Shown in pieces: positions 24,965 to 35,209 of a DNA stretch of 64,000 nt; the stretch's first letter is position 1; each line of letters starts with the position of its first letter. This DNA is from Tyzzerella sp. An114 (GTDB lineage Bacteria; Bacillota; Clostridia; Lachnospirales; Anaerotignaceae): assembly GCF_002161055.1 (NCBI RefSeq), contig NZ_NFLT01000003.1, forward strand, positions 186,001 to 250,000, given 5' to 3'. A model generated the notes under the pieces. It saw only the letters and a list, made by a program, of their open reading frames with translations, was not told the origin of the DNA and searched no databases. A program made the translations under genes and the position numbers.

Positions 24965-25906
24965 ATGTACGCAGATATTTGTGAAATGCTTGGAATAAAA
25001 TATCCTATATTCCAGGGTGCTATGGCTTGGATTTCAGATGCAGAGCTTGTTTCTGCTGTATCAAATGCAGGCGGTCTTGGAGTTTTGGCAACAGGTCATC
25101 TTGACGGTGAAGGCTGTCGTGCCGAAATAAGAAGGATAAAAGAAATGACAGACAAACCTTTTGCTGTAAACGTTATGCTTTTATCAGCTTTCGTTGAAGA
25201 TATTGTAAAGGTTATCTGTGAGGAGAAAGTTCCTGTTGTAACAACAGGTGCAGGTTCACCTCTTAAATATATGCCACAGTTCAAGGAAGCAGGCGTTAAA
25301 GTTATACCTGTTGTTCCTTCTGTTGCCATGGCAAAGAAATTTGTAAAAGACGGTGCTGATGCTGTTATAGCTGAAGGTACTGAATCTGGCGGTCATGTTG
25401 GTAAAACAACAACTATGGCTCTTGTGCCACAGGTTGTTGATGCTGTAAATGTTCCTGTTATTGCTGCTGGCGGTATTGCTGACGGTAGAGGAATGGCTGC
25501 TGCTACAATGCTTGGTGCTTCAGGCTTCCAGCTTGGAACACGTTTCCTTGTTGCTAAAGAATGTACAGTACATGAAAAATACAAGGAAAAAATATTAAAA
25601 GCAAAAGATATTGATACAACTACAACAGGTCAGTCCACAGGACACCCTGTAAGAGTTTTAAGAAATAAACTTGCAAGAGCTTTTGAGGCTCTTGAGAAAA
25701 ACAATGCTTCTCAGGAAGAGCTTGACGCTCTTGGAAGAGGTGCTTTAAGAAGAGCTGTTAAAGAGGGAGATGTTGATAACGGTTCTGTTATGTCAGGACA
25801 GATTGCAGGTCTCGTTTCTAAAGAACAGACAGCTAAAGAAATGATTGAAGAAATGTACAATGAGTACAAAGAAATCATGGCTAAAGCACCAGGATTAATA
25901 AGATAA
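24965..25906 (+). CDS. fabK: FabK, enoyl-ACP reductase II
   Basis: FMN-dependent trans-2-enoyl-ACP reductase, the last step of each elongation cycle and the triclosan-insensitive alternative to FabI. About 313 residues. Motifs: FQGAMAWISDAELVSAVSNAGGLG at the start, TTGAGSP, EGTESGGHVG, and AAGGIADGRGMAA with the phosphate loop LGTRF. ATG 24965 with GGTGG 5 bp upstream is preferred, but GTG 24956 after GAAGGA is also possible. No fabI is present. Confidence 0.92.
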   Translation: MYADICEMLGIKYPIFQGAMAWISDAELVSAVSNAGGLGVLATGHLDGEGCRAEIRRIKEMTDKPFAVNVMLLSAFVEDIVKVICEEKVPVVTTGAGSPLKYMPQFKEAGVKVIPVVPSVAMAKKFVKDGADAVIAEGTESGGHVGKTTTMALVPQVVDAVNVPVIAAGGIADGRGMAAATMLGASGFQLGTRFLVAKECTVHEKYKEKILKAKDIDTTTTGQSTGHPVRVLRNKLARAFEALEKNNASQEELDALGRGALRRAVKEGDVDNGSVMSGQIAGLVSKEQTAKEMIEEMYNEYKEIMAKAPGLIR

Positions 25907-25987
25907 TTTTTTTTGAAAAGACAAAACGGACGCAGACTTTATGTTTGCGTTCCGCTTTGTTGTATATGGATAAATAGGTGGTAGAAT

Positions 25988-26917
25988 ATGAAAACAGTTT
26001 TTATGTTCAGTGGACAGGGTGCCCAGTATATGGGTATGGGTAAAGAATTATACGAAAATTTTGAATGTGCAAAAGAGATATTTGACAGAGCTGATAAAGC
26101 ACTTGGTTTTTCTATAAAAGACATGTGCTTTGAGAATGAAGAAGAACTTAATAAAACAGAAAATACACAGCCAGCTATACTTACAGTTAGTATTGCAGCA
26201 TTAAAAGTTCTTGAGGAGAAGGGTATAAAAGCAGATTATGTGGCAGGTTTAAGCCTTGGAGAGTATTCTGCTCATGTTGCTAGTGGCTCAATGGACTTTG
26301 ATGAGGCTGTTGCTCTCGTTAAAAAGAGAGGTAAATACATGACAGAGGCTGTTCCTTTTGGTGTTGGTGGTATGTATGCCATTATGGGACTTGACAGAGA
26401 CACAGTTTTAGAATGTTGTAAAGAGGCTTCTGATATAGGATATGTTGCCCCTGCAAACTATAATGCTCCAGGACAGATTGTTATTGCCGGAATTGCTGAG
26501 GCTGTTGAAAAAGCTGCTTCAATAGCAAAAGAAAAAGGTGCAAAACTTACAGTTAAACTTAATGTAAGTGGACCTTTCCACACAGAACTTTTAAAACCAG
26601 CTTCTGATAAGCTTGCAGAGGAACTTAAAAATATAAACTTTAAAAATATGGAAATACCTGTAATTACAAATGTTACAGGAGATATAATTGAAAATAACGA
26701 GGATATTGCTCCTCTTTTAATAAAACAGGTTATGAGCCCTGTAAAATGGGAGGACACTATACAGAAATTATCTGAACTTGGTGTTGACACATTTATAGAA
26801 ATAGGGCCAGGAAAAGCTCTTAGTGGTTTTGTAAAGAGAACTCTTAAGGGTGTTACTATTCTCAATGTGGAAGATATGAAATCCCTTGAGAAAACATTGG
26901 CAAAACTCAATGGTTAA
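25988..26917 (+). CDS. fabD: FabD, malonyl-CoA:ACP transacylase
   Basis: Loads malonyl groups onto ACP. 309 residues. The nucleophilic Ser is in AGLSLGEYSAHV near residue 90; the N-terminal FSGQGAQYMGMGKEL is characteristic and the His of the catalytic pair is in the SGPFHTELL segment. It follows fabK by 81 bp and precedes fabG by 20 bp. Confidence 0.95.
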   Translation: MKTVFMFSGQGAQYMGMGKELYENFECAKEIFDRADKALGFSIKDMCFENEEELNKTENTQPAILTVSIAALKVLEEKGIKADYVAGLSLGEYSAHVASGSMDFDEAVALVKKRGKYMTEAVPFGVGGMYAIMGLDRDTVLECCKEASDIGYVAPANYNAPGQIVIAGIAEAVEKAASIAKEKGAKLTVKLNVSGPFHTELLKPASDKLAEELKNINFKNMEIPVITNVTGDIIENNEDIAPLLIKQVMSPVKWEDTIQKLSELGVDTFIEIGPGKALSGFVKRTLKGVTILNVEDMKSLEKTLAKLNG

Positions 26918-26937
26918 TTTTTTAAAGGAGAAATTTT

Positions 26938-27669
26938 ATGCTTAAAAATAAAACAGTTATCGTAACAGGTGCTGCAAAGGGTATAGGTAGAGCTATCGCT
27001 TTACGTTTTGCAAAAGAAGGCTGTAATATTGTTTTAAATTACAGAAGTACTGTTTCTGATGAGCTTATTGATGAAATAAAGAGCTATGGTGTTGAATGTA
27101 TGCCATATAAAGCTGATGTAAGTGTTTACAGTGAGGCTGAAGCTCTTATTAAAGATGCTAAAAAACAGTTTGGTTCTGTTGATGTTCTTGTAAACAATGC
27201 AGGTATCACAAGAGATATGCTTCTTATGAGAATGTCAGAGGAAGAATTTGACTCTGTTATAAATACAAACCTTAAAGGTGCATTTAATACTATAAGACAC
27301 GTTTCATCTGTTATGCTTAAACAGAGAAGCGGTGCTATTATAAACCTTTCATCTGTTGTTGGTCTTATGGGAAATATAGGTCAGGCTAACTATGCTGCAT
27401 CAAAAGCTGGTGTAATCGGTCTTACAAAATCAGCAGCAAGAGAGCTTGCAGCAAGAGGAATAACTTGCAATGCTATTGCTCCTGGATTTATTGAAACAGA
27501 TATGACAGCTGTTCTTAAAGAGGAGACTAAAGAGGCAATGCTTAATACAATACCTCTTAAAAAATTCGGTTCTGCTGAAGATGTTGCAGAGGCCGTTGTA
27601 TTCCTTGCAAAAAACAGATATATCACAGGCCAAGTTCTCAATGTAGACGGCGGAATGGTAATGAACTGA
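26938..27669 (+). CDS. fabG: FabG, 3-oxoacyl-ACP reductase
   Basis: NADPH-dependent short-chain dehydrogenase of 243 residues. The cofactor loop is [12 protein letters not shown], followed by the NNAG motif, the catalytic Ser in NLSSVVG and the Tyr-x3-Lys pair in YAASKAGV. The C-terminal [12 protein letters not shown] is typical. Its place between fabD and fabF supports the fatty acid role rather than another SDR activity. Confidence 0.94.
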   Translation: MLKNKTVIVTGAAKGIGRAIALRFAKEGCNIVLNYRSTVSDELIDEIKSYGVECMPYKADVSVYSEAEALIKDAKKQFGSVDVLVNNAGITRDMLLMRMSEEEFDSVINTNLKGAFNTIRHVSSVMLKQRSGAIINLSSVVGLMGNIGQANYAASKAGVIGLTKSAARELAARGITCNAIAPGFIETDMTAVLKEETKEAMLNTIPLKKFGSAEDVAEAVVFLAKNRYITGQVLNVDGGMVMN

Positions 27670-27691
27670 GAGAGGACGGTAGTTTGATTTT

Positions 27692-28933
27692 ATGGATAGA
27701 AGAGTAGTTATTACCGGTATGGGTGCTATAACACCTGTTGGAAATAATGTTGATGATTTCTGGAACAGCATTAAAAATGGTGTTAGCGGTATAGATTTTA
27801 TAAAAAGCTTTGATACAACAGATTTTAAAGTAAAGATTGCTGCTGAAGTTAAGGATTTTGACCCTACTTTATACGTTCAGAAAAAAGAGCTTAAAAGAAA
27901 TGACCTTGTTTCTATTTATGGTATTGCAGCTGCAACACAGGCTGTTGAGGACTCTAAACTTAATCTTGATGAGATAGATAAAGACCGTTTTGGTGTTATT
28001 GTTGGTTCTGGTATCGGCGGTATGATTACAATACAGGAGCAGGTTGGAAAACTTTTTGCAAAAGGTCCTTCAAAAGTTTCTCCTCTTTTCATACCTATGG
28101 CGATTGGTAACATGGTAGCCGGAAATATTGCAATAAAATTTGGTGCTAAAGGTGTTTGTGAGAATATAGTTACAGCTTGTGCAACAGGTACAAACTGTAT
28201 AGGTGACGCTTTCAGAAGTATCAAACATGGATATTCTGATATTATAATCGCCGGAGGAGCTGAGGCTGCTATATCTGAAATTGGTGTTGCAGGATTTACA
28301 AATCTTACAGCTCTTTCAACAAATCCAGACCCTAAAAAGGCTTGTAGACCTTTTGACAAAAACAGAGATGGTTTTGTTATGGGTGACGGTTCAGGTGTTG
28401 TTATACTTGAGGAACTTGAACACGCTCTTAAAAGAGATGCTAAAATATATGGTGAGGTTGTTGGATATGGTGCAACAGGTGATGCATATCATATGACAGC
28501 TCCTTCTCCAGACGGAAGTGGTGCTGGTAAAGCTATGAAACTTGCTATGGAAGAAGCAGGAATTAAACCTTCTGATGTTTCATATATAAATGCTCATGGA
28601 ACAAGTACACCAGCAAATGAAACTTCTGAAATTAAAGCTATAAACTATGCTTTAGGTGATGAAGCTCCTAATGTTCCTGTAAGCTCAACAAAATCAATGA
28701 CAGGACACCTTCTTGGTGCTGCCGGTGCAATAGAGGCTATTGCTTGTATTAAAGCCCTTGAAGATGGATTTATACCACCTACATTAAATGTTGATGAAAA
28801 AGATGAAAGCTGTAACTTTGACTGTGTTCCTTACGTAGGTAGAAGTGCAGACCTTAAATATGCATTATCAAATTCTCTTGGTTTCGGAGGACATAATGCT
28901 GTTCTCTGTTTCAAGAAATGGGAGGGTAAATAA
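27692..28933 (+). CDS. fabF: FabF, beta-ketoacyl-ACP synthase II
   Basis: Elongating condensing enzyme of 413 residues. The Cys-His-His triad is visible: Cys in VTACATGTNCIG near residue 165, His in NAHGTSTPANE, and His in KSMTGHLLGAAG. No fabB or fabA/fabM-type gene is seen next to it. The stop overlaps the accB start by 1 bp. Confidence 0.95.
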   Translation: MDRRVVITGMGAITPVGNNVDDFWNSIKNGVSGIDFIKSFDTTDFKVKIAAEVKDFDPTLYVQKKELKRNDLVSIYGIAAATQAVEDSKLNLDEIDKDRFGVIVGSGIGGMITIQEQVGKLFAKGPSKVSPLFIPMAIGNMVAGNIAIKFGAKGVCENIVTACATGTNCIGDAFRSIKHGYSDIIIAGGAEAAISEIGVAGFTNLTALSTNPDPKKACRPFDKNRDGFVMGDGSGVVILEELEHALKRDAKIYGEVVGYGATGDAYHMTAPSPDGSGAGKAMKLAMEEAGIKPSDVSYINAHGTSTPANETSEIKAINYALGDEAPNVPVSSTKSMTGHLLGAAGAIEAIACIKALEDGFIPPTLNVDEKDESCNFDCVPYVGRSADLKYALSNSLGFGGHNAVLCFKKWEGK

Positions 28934-29433
28934 TGAATTATAATGATATAAAAGAACTTATCGGTATAATAGATAATTCTAAACTTACAAATTTTGAATT
29001 GTCTATGGATAATGTTAATGTTAAAATGAGTAAGACAGGAAAAGAGTTTGCTCCTTCAGATTTAGTTCCACCAGTTGCTCCTGCTCCACAGATGCCAGTA
29101 GCTCCACAGCCAACTGCTCCTGTTGTAAATTCTACACCTTCAACAGTAGCTCCACAGGGTGAAACTGTAAAAGAGGAGGAGAAAGCTCCTGAAATTTCAG
29201 GAAACATTGTAAAATCTCCTATCGTTGGAACATTCTATTCAAGCACAAGCCCAGGAAAACCTCCTATTGTTTCAAAGGGAGATAAAGTTTCAAAAGGTGA
29301 TGTTCTTTGTATTGTTGAGGCAATGAAGGTTATGAACGAAATAACAAGCGATTTTGACGGTGAAGTTTTAGAAATATTCGTTGAGAATGGTCAGCTTGTA
29401 GAGTTTGGTGAACCTCTTTTTGCTATTGGTTAA
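28933..29433 (+). CDS. accB: AccB, biotin carboxyl carrier protein
   Basis: Carrier subunit of acetyl-CoA carboxylase, 166 residues. A Pro/Ala-rich linker (about residues 45-80) precedes the C-terminal biotinyl domain. The biotinylated Lys is in [10 protein letters not shown]. Biotin would be attached by BirA (not in the window) and supplied through BioY. Confidence 0.95.
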   Translation: MNYNDIKELIGIIDNSKLTNFELSMDNVNVKMSKTGKEFAPSDLVPPVAPAPQMPVAPQPTAPVVNSTPSTVAPQGETVKEEEKAPEISGNIVKSPIVGTFYSSTSPGKPPIVSKGDKVSKGDVLCIVEAMKVMNEITSDFDGEVLEIFVENGQLVEFGEPLFAIG

Positions 29434-29446
29434 GGAGAATTTAATT

Positions 29447-29869
29447 ATGATGGATATAAATGAAATTATGAAAATAATACCTCACAGATACCCATTCCTT
29501 CTCGTTGATAGAATTGATGAGGTTGTTGAGGGTGAAAGAGTAGTTGCAACAAAAAATGTTACAATGAATGAACCTTTCTTTCAGGGACATTTTCCACAGA
29601 TGCCTGTAATGCCAGGAGTTCTTATAATTGAGGCTATGGCTCAGGCTGGTGCTGTTGCAGTATTGGCAAAAGATGAGTTTAAAGGAAAAATTGCTTTCCT
29701 TGCAGCTGTTGACAAAGCTAAATTTAGAAGAAATGTAGTTCCAGGAGATACACTTCGTCTTGAAGTTGAGCTTTTAAAACTCAAGAAAAATGCCGGTGTT
29801 GCAAAAGGTGTTGCTTATGTTGGAGACAAAAAAGCAGCAGAAGCTGAAATCACATTTATGATTGGATAA
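29447..29869 (+). CDS. fabZ: FabZ, 3-hydroxyacyl-ACP dehydratase
   Basis: Hot-dog fold dehydratase of about 140 residues. The catalytic His lies in [14 protein letters not shown] and the Glu in [13 protein letters not shown]-terminal [12 protein letters not shown] is diagnostic. ATG 29447 is supported by AAGGAG 9 bp upstream; the ATG at 29450 is an alternative. It sits between accB and accC, an order common in Clostridia and streptococci. Confidence 0.95.
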   Translation: MMDINEIMKIIPHRYPFLLVDRIDEVVEGERVVATKNVTMNEPFFQGHFPQMPVMPGVLIIEAMAQAGAVAVLAKDEFKGKIAFLAAVDKAKFRRNVVPGDTLRLEVELLKLKKNAGVAKGVAYVGDKKAAEAEITFMIG

Positions 29870-29896
29870 TTTCCAAAAAATTTTGGAGGTGTTTTT

Positions 29897-31246
29897 GTGA
29901 TTGAAAGAATTTTGATAGCTAACAGAGGCGAAATAGCAGTAAGAATAATAAGAGCCTGTCGTGAAATGGGAATACATACAATAGCTGTGTTCTCAGAACC
30001 GGACAGAGATGCTTTACATACTCAGCTTGCTGATGAAGCTGTATGTATAGGTCCTGCAAGAGGTACAGACAGTTACCTTAATATGCAGAATATTATAAGT
30101 GCCGCTGTTTTGAAAAAAGCTCAGGCAATCCACCCGGGCTTTGGATTTCTTGCAGAAAATTCCACATTTGCAACAATGTGCGAGGAATGTAATATAAAAT
30201 TTATAGGCCCAGACCCAAAAACAATAGATGAAATGGGAAACAAATCAAATGCAAGACAGCTTATGATAAAAGCTAATGTTCCTGTTATACCGGGAAGTGA
30301 CGGTGTTGTAAATAGCATTGATGAGGCTTATGAAGTAGCTGAGAGACTTGGTTATCCTGTTATTGTAAAGGCTTCTGCCGGCGGTGGCGGAAAGGGTATA
30401 CGTATAGTAAGAGAAAAAGGTGAACTTGCAAAAGCTTTTGAAGCAGCTCAGAGTGAAACTATTGCAGCATTCGGTGATGATGCCATGTATATGGAAAAAC
30501 TTATTGAGAATGCTCGTCATATAGAAGTACAGGTTCTCGGAGATAACTTCGGAAATGTTGTTCATCTTGGTGAGAGAGACTGCTCAATGCAGAGAAGAAA
30601 TCAAAAAGTTCTTGAGGAAGCTCCTTCTCCTGCTTTATCTGAAGATATACGTACAAAAATGGGTGAGGCTGCTATTCGCGCAGCAAAAATTGTTGGATAT
30701 AAGAGTGCTGGAACAATAGAATTTTTATATGAGGAAAGCTCACAGAAATTCTATTTTATGGAGATGAACACTCGTATTCAGGTTGAACACCCTGTAACAG
30801 AAATGATTACAGGAATTGACATTGTAAAAGAACAGATAAAAATTGCGTCAAACGAACCTCTTTCATTCACTCAGGAAGATGTTGTGTTTAAAGGTCATGC
30901 AATAGAATGTCGTATAAATGCGGAAAATCCTTCAAGAAATTTCGCTCCTTCTCCAGGAAAAATAGATTATCTTCTTATGCCGGGAGGCGGAATGGGACTT
31001 CGTGTAGATAGTGCTGTTTATGCAGGCTATACTATACCACCATATTATGATTCAATGATTGCTAAGGTTATAACATATGGTTCTGACAGAAACGAGGCAA
31101 TCGCAAAAATGAAAAGAGCCCTTGAGGAATTTGTTATACATGGAATAGATACAAATATAGAATTCCAAGAGGCAATACTTAATAATAAACTCTATTTGGA
31201 AGGTAAATTTGATACTTCTTTTATAGGCAGAGAAATTATAAAATAA
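29897..31246 (+). CDS. accC: AccC, biotin carboxylase
   Basis: ATP-grasp subunit of acetyl-CoA carboxylase, 449 residues. It shows RILIANRGEIAVRI at the N-terminus, the glycine-rich KASAGGGGKGIR loop near residue 160, the EMNTRIQVEHPVTE metal and bicarbonate site, and the C-terminal AECRINAE-type segment. GTG start after GGAGG with a 7-bp spacer. It is closely related to the N-terminal third of the pyruvate carboxylase encoded at 35210. Confidence 0.95.
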   Translation: MIERILIANRGEIAVRIIRACREMGIHTIAVFSEPDRDALHTQLADEAVCIGPARGTDSYLNMQNIISAAVLKKAQAIHPGFGFLAENSTFATMCEECNIKFIGPDPKTIDEMGNKSNARQLMIKANVPVIPGSDGVVNSIDEAYEVAERLGYPVIVKASAGGGGKGIRIVREKGELAKAFEAAQSETIAAFGDDAMYMEKLIENARHIEVQVLGDNFGNVVHLGERDCSMQRRNQKVLEEAPSPALSEDIRTKMGEAAIRAAKIVGYKSAGTIEFLYEESSQKFYFMEMNTRIQVEHPVTEMITGIDIVKEQIKIASNEPLSFTQEDVVFKGHAIECRINAENPSRNFAPSPGKIDYLLMPGGGMGLRVDSAVYAGYTIPPYYDSMIAKVITYGSDRNEAIAKMKRALEEFVIHGIDTNIEFQEAILNNKLYLEGKFDTSFIGREIIK

Positions 31247-31278
31247 AAAGCCGAAAAAAAGTAAGGGGGGCATAGCCT

Positions 31279-32151
31279 TTGAATTTATTCAAAAAGAAGA
31301 ATTATATTAAAATACAGACTGTTCAGGCAACACATAACAATGAAGACATAGAGTCTCCAAGTATTCCTGATGGTCTTTGGTTAAAATGTAAATATTGTAA
31401 AAAAACCATTTATAATAAGGATATCGGTGAATATAAAATATGCCCTCATTGCGGCGGACATTTCAGAATAGGAGCTATGGAGAGAATAGCCCTTTTAACT
31501 GATGAAAATTCATTTGAGGAAATTAATGGCAATATGTGTGCTAAAAATCCTATGGGATATCCTGATTATGATGTTACAATCAAAAAGGCTCAAGAGAAAT
31601 CCGGTCTTAAAGATGGTGTTGTGACAGGTCTTTGTACAATAAATGGCTTTAAAACTGTTATTGCTGTTATGGATAGTAACTTTATGATGGGTTCAATGGG
31701 TTCTGTTGTAGGTGAAAAAGTTACAAGAGCTGTTGAAAAAGCAACAGAATTAAAACTTCCTATCATTATATTTACAACATCAGGTGGTGCAAGAATGCAG
31801 GAGGGTATTATATCTCTTATGCAGATGGCAAAAGTAAGTGCTGCACTTTCAAAACATAATGATGCAGGACTTTTATATATAACTGTTCTTACAGACCCTA
31901 CAACTGGTGGTGTAAGTGCAAGTTTTGGTATGCTTGGTGATATTATACTTGCTGAACCTAAAACTCTTATAGGTTTTGCTGGTCAAAGAGTTATTGAGGG
32001 AACTATAAATGAAAAACTTCCTGAAGGTTTCCAGACAGCAGAATTCCAGCTTGAACATGGTTTTGTTGATAAAATAGTAAGACGTGACGAGCTTAAAGAT
32101 ACTTTAGGAAAAATACTTAAAATTCATTGTTGTGAAGGAGGCGGTTTTTAA
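31279..32151 (+). CDS. accD: AccD, acetyl-CoA carboxylase carboxyltransferase beta subunit
   Basis: Beta half of the carboxyltransferase, 290 residues. A four-Cys zinc ribbon (CKYCKK ... CPHCGGH, about residues 33-55) precedes the crotonase-like domain, with [10 protein letters not shown] near the middle and [13 protein letters not shown] start behind GGGGGG. The stop overlaps the accA start by 1 bp, consistent with equimolar AccA2D2 assembly. Confidence 0.95.
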   Translation: MNLFKKKNYIKIQTVQATHNNEDIESPSIPDGLWLKCKYCKKTIYNKDIGEYKICPHCGGHFRIGAMERIALLTDENSFEEINGNMCAKNPMGYPDYDVTIKKAQEKSGLKDGVVTGLCTINGFKTVIAVMDSNFMMGSMGSVVGEKVTRAVEKATELKLPIIIFTTSGGARMQEGIISLMQMAKVSAALSKHNDAGLLYITVLTDPTTGGVSASFGMLGDIILAEPKTLIGFAGQRVIEGTINEKLPEGFQTAEFQLEHGFVDKIVRRDELKDTLGKILKIHCCEGGGF

Positions 32152-32948
32152 TGAATAGAGCTATGAAATCCGTTAATGCTTCAAGAATGATTTCAAGACC
32201 TACAACTCTTGAATTTATAGCTGAAATTTTTGATGATTTTATAGAGTTCCACGGAGACCGTCTTTTCAAAGATGACAAATCAATAGTTGGTGGTATTGCC
32301 ACTCTTGATGGGAAACCTGTTACTGTTGTAGGTGTTCAGAAAGGTCACACTATTGAGGATAATTTGGCTAGAAACTTTGGTTCTCCACACCCTGAAGGAT
32401 ATCGTAAAGCTTTAAGACTTATGAAACAGGCTGAAAAATTTAACAGACCTGTAATTACATTTGTAAATACATCAGGTGCCTACTGTGGTATTGGTGCAGA
32501 GGAAAGAGGTCAGGGAGAAGCTATTGCAAGAAATCTTATTGAAATGGCTGACCTTAAAGTGCCTATTATATGTATATTTATAGGTGAAGGTGGAAGCGGT
32601 GGAGCTTTAGCTCTTGCTGTTGCCGATGAAGTTTGGATGCTTGAAAATGGTATGTATGCCGTTCTTTCTCCTGAAGGATTTGCTAGTATACTTTGGAGAG
32701 ACCCTACTCGTGTTGAGGAAGCGGCTGAACTTATGAAAATAACTGCTGAAGACCTTATTAAGAATAATGTTATTGATAAAATCATTCCTGAACCGGAAGA
32801 AGGACTTCACAACAACCTTAAATATACAACAGATATACTTAAAAAAGAACTTATTGATAAAATTAAAGTTTTGTCAGAAAAAAATGTTGATACACTTCTT
32901 GCTGAAAGATACAACCGTTTTAGACAGTTTGGAGAGTATAGTGAATAA
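32151..32948 (+). CDS. accA: AccA, acetyl-CoA carboxylase carboxyltransferase alpha subunit
   Basis: Alpha half of the carboxyltransferase, 265 residues. Family segments: [42 protein letters not shown], and the oxyanion [11 protein letters not shown]. It is a compact form, shorter at the N-terminus than the E. coli protein, as usual in Firmicutes. It ends the fabT-fab-acc operon and is followed by a strong terminator. Confidence 0.95.
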   Translation: MNRAMKSVNASRMISRPTTLEFIAEIFDDFIEFHGDRLFKDDKSIVGGIATLDGKPVTVVGVQKGHTIEDNLARNFGSPHPEGYRKALRLMKQAEKFNRPVITFVNTSGAYCGIGAEERGQGEAIARNLIEMADLKVPIICIFIGEGGSGGALALAVADEVWMLENGMYAVLSPEGFASILWRDPTRVEEAAELMKITAEDLIKNNVIDKIIPEPEEGLHNNLKYTTDILKKELIDKIKVLSEKNVDTLLAERYNRFRQFGEYSE

Positions 32949-32954
32949 AATTAT

Positions 32955-32975
32955 GCAGCCTTTTGGCTGCTTTTT
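32955..32975 (+). terminator. Terminator of the fab-acc operon
   Basis: GCAGCC-TTTT-GGCTGC hairpin followed by TTTTT, 7 bp after the accA stop. Confidence 0.92.
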
Positions 32976-33006
32976 AATTGTTTTTGTGTACCATTTCAAA
33001 AATTTA

Positions 33007-33015
33007 TGGTATAAT
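33007..33015 (+). promoter_or_regulatory. Extended -10 promoter of the 136-residue gene
   Basis: TGGTATAAT, an extended -10 (TGn plus TATAAT at 33010-33015). No good -35 is seen at normal spacing, which is tolerated with an extended -10. Confidence 0.5.
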
Positions 33016-33074
33016 TATATATGAAAAATAATTTGTTTTTTTATAGCAAAATTTGACCTGGGAGGGTAAACAAA

Positions 33075-33485
33075 ATGTCAGTAATTGAAGAATTAATAAG
33101 ACTCGAGGATAACGGTACCATAAGTTTTGGTAATTATTTAATGGATACAAAGAAAAAGGTTCTTGACTTTGAAGTTGAAAACGACCTTTACAAAGTAAAA
33201 ACATTTAGAGAGATTACAAAACTTGAAAAAAACGGAAAGCTCCTTCTTGAGGCTGTTCCTGGTGCAACATTACATAATTTCTCTGTTGATGAAAAAGGTG
33301 TAAAATTTATTGCTGAGGCTGAGGAAGATATTCAAATTCTTATGGAGCTTGAACCTGAAAAAGAATATAAATTCATCGTTGATGATGTAAATATGGGAAA
33401 AGTTAACTCAAATAAATCAGGAAAAGTTAATTTCAGCATAGAAATTAAAGGACAGCCTGTAAATGTAAAACTTGAAAAAATCTGA
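33075..33485 (+). CDS. Conserved clostridial protein, 136 residues, function unknown
   Basis: Monocistronic gene with its own extended -10 promoter, a GGGAGG ribosome site and a terminator. The product is acidic and predicted mainly beta-stranded, without signal peptide or membrane segment. It begins MSVIEELIRLEDNGTISFGNY and includes the KVKTFREITKLEKNGK segment. I recognise it as similar to short clostridial proteins sometimes labelled 'endosialidase'; no sialidase motif is visible, so that label is not supported. Tight flanking signals suggest an abundantly made cytoplasmic protein. Confidence 0.75.
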   Translation: MSVIEELIRLEDNGTISFGNYLMDTKKKVLDFEVENDLYKVKTFREITKLEKNGKLLLEAVPGATLHNFSVDEKGVKFIAEAEEDIQILMELEPEKEYKFIVDDVNMGKVNSNKSGKVNFSIEIKGQPVNVKLEKI

Positions 33486-33490
33486 TTTTG

Positions 33491-33526
33491 TTAAGCGTGT
33501 CAATTTTGGCACGCTTAAATTTTTTT
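33491..33526 (+). terminator. Intrinsic terminator
   Basis: Stem TTAAGCGTG/CACGCTTAA with a 10-nt loop followed by a run of seven T. Confidence 0.9.
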
Positions 33527-33558
33527 AATATTAAAATAATATTTATAGAGGTGATTAT

Positions 33559-34932
33559 TTGAAAATAAAAACATCTTATGTTTGTAATGAATGTGGATAT
33601 AAATCTGCAAAATGGCTTGGAAAATGCCCTGAGTGTGGAAATTGGAATACTTTCGAGGAGTATGAAACAGAAATTAAAAAAACTTCATCAAAAAAGACTG
33701 TATCAAAGAGAAAAACCGCCACAAGACTTTCTGATGTAAAGGTTAATAACAGTGATAGAATAATAACTAAAATAAATGAATTTAACAGAATTACAGGTGG
33801 TGGAATAGTTCGTGATTCTGTAATGATAATAACATCTCCTCCGGGAGGTGGAAAATCAACTTTAACTTTGACAATAGCAAATGATATTGCAACTCAGGGA
33901 ATGAAAGTTGTATATGCCACAGGTGAGGAGAGTGAAAGCCAGATAAGGTCAAGGGCTGACAGAATACTTGATAGTATAAACGAAAATGTTTGGATTATAT
34001 CAGATACAAATATGAATAGTGTCATTGATGCTGTAAATACAATAGAGCCAGACTTTTTGGTTATAGATAGTATACAGACCTTTGCCCTTGAAGAACTTCT
34101 TCCAGCTAGAGTGGGAAATCCAGCCCAGACAATGGAGTGTGCTGCTGAAGTTGTAAGAATTGCAAAGTCTGGAAAAAAGCCTTGTGCATCAATAATAATT
34201 GGTCAGATGAATAAAAATGATGAGATAGCAGGACTTCGCTCTCTTGAACATCTTGTTGATGCTGTTTTTGTTATGGAGGGAGATAGCGAAAATGAGCTTA
34301 GAAGTATAACTGCCACAAAAAACCGTTTTGGAAGTACGGGAGAAATGGGATTTTTCTCTATGACTGAAAAGGGACTTGTTTCAATAGATAACCCTTCTGA
34401 ATTTTTTGTCACCCAAAGAGACCCTAAAGATGCTGTTTCTGGAAGTGCTATAACTGTTATACGTGAAGGCTCAAGACCTATTATTGCAGAAATAGAAAGT
34501 CTTGTGTCAAATTCATTTACTCCATATCCTTCAAGAATTGGAGAAGCTATAAAACGTGAACAGCTCAATACTGTTATATCAATATTAGAACAGAGAGGAG
34601 GAATAGACCTTTTTAATAAAAATGTTGTTATAAAAGCCACTGGTGGTATAAAGTTTAAAGAGCCTTTTGTAAATCTTGCAATAATAGTAAGTATAGCTTC
34701 ATCAGTTTATAAGAAGCCTGTGCCTTCAAATTTTGCTTTTATTGCAGATGTTGGTTTAACAGGGGAGCTTAAAAAAGTTCCTAATCTTGAAACACGAATT
34801 AAAGAACTTTACAGAATGGGTTTTGATAAAATATTTATAGCAAAGGGAAATATCAAAAAGAACGATTTTAAAAATATAGAGATAGTTGAACTTAAAAATC
34901 TTAAAGATGTTTTGACTTTGTTATTTAAGTAG
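33559..34932 (+). CDS. radA: RadA/Sms DNA repair protein
   Basis: RecA-like ATPase involved in branch migration during recombination and repair, 457 residues. The N-terminal zinc finger CNECGYKSAKWLGKCPECG (residues 6-24) is followed by a Walker A loop PPGGGKST near residue 95, the RadA-specific KNRFG motif and a C-terminal Lon-like domain. The P-loop lacks the usual GEPG opening but keeps GGGKST. TTG start behind AGAGGTG. In many Firmicutes radA follows clpC; here it stands alone. Confidence 0.94.
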   Translation: MKIKTSYVCNECGYKSAKWLGKCPECGNWNTFEEYETEIKKTSSKKTVSKRKTATRLSDVKVNNSDRIITKINEFNRITGGGIVRDSVMIITSPPGGGKSTLTLTIANDIATQGMKVVYATGEESESQIRSRADRILDSINENVWIISDTNMNSVIDAVNTIEPDFLVIDSIQTFALEELLPARVGNPAQTMECAAEVVRIAKSGKKPCASIIIGQMNKNDEIAGLRSLEHLVDAVFVMEGDSENELRSITATKNRFGSTGEMGFFSMTEKGLVSIDNPSEFFVTQRDPKDAVSGSAITVIREGSRPIIAEIESLVSNSFTPYPSRIGEAIKREQLNTVISILEQRGGIDLFNKNVVIKATGGIKFKEPFVNLAIIVSIASSVYKKPVPSNFAFIADVGLTGELKKVPNLETRIKELYRMGFDKIFIAKGNIKKNDFKNIEIVELKNLKDVLTLLFK

Positions 34933-35011
34933 TATTATATAAAATTGTTTTATATGTAGTATTAGAAACTTTCTATTTATTTTTTTGTTGATATATATTA
35001 ATATAAAAAAA

Positions 35012-35028
35012 TGTTAAATAATTTAACA
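35012..35028. repeat. 17-bp palindrome upstream of pyc
   Basis: TGTTAAATAATTTAACA, perfect around its central base. It could be an operator for pyc. It resembles a Rex site in its arms but has a 5-nt rather than 4-nt centre. Confidence 0.4.
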
Positions 35029-35075
35029 CACATTTTATATTGATAATTATATTTTTCAAGCTAAAAAAATCTATT

Positions 35076-35089
35076 TTAATGTACATTAA
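35076..35089. repeat. 14-bp palindrome upstream of pyc
   Basis: TTAATGTACATTAA, a perfect palindrome about 120 bp before the pyc start and about 70 bp before the putative TTGACA at 35158. Candidate regulator-binding site; regulator unknown. Confidence 0.4.
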
Positions 35090-35157
35090 CGAAAGTTTTT
35101 TTAAGATATTGATTTTTGATAAAAAGCTGATAAAATAATCAAAAAATAGACTTTGTA

Positions 35158-35186
35158 TTGACAGTGGTAAACAAGTGTATTTATAG
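35158..35186 (+). promoter_or_regulatory. Possible pyc promoter
   Basis: TTGACA at 35158-35163 with weak -10 TTATAG at 35181-35186 (17-bp spacer). The weak -10 suggests activation by a regulator. The gap 34933-35209 otherwise holds only AT-rich DNA and the two palindromes. Confidence 0.45.
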
Positions 35187-35209
35187 AGTGAACAAAAGGG
35201 GGAAATTTA

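Noticed and set aside
33075-33485. Endosialidase annotation for the 136-residue protein
   Set aside because: The label occurs on similar clostridial proteins, but no sialidase motif or suitable length is present, so it is left as unknown.
35012-35028. Rex (NADH-sensing) site upstream of pyc
   Set aside because: The arms TGTTAA/TTAACA fit, but the centre is 5 nt rather than the 4 nt of the Rex consensus, so half-site phasing is wrong. It is kept only as an unassigned palindrome.
35160-35180. BirA site upstream of pyc (GGTAAACAA half-site)
   Set aside because: Only one degenerate half is present; no matching TTGTTTACC lies about 14 nt upstream.
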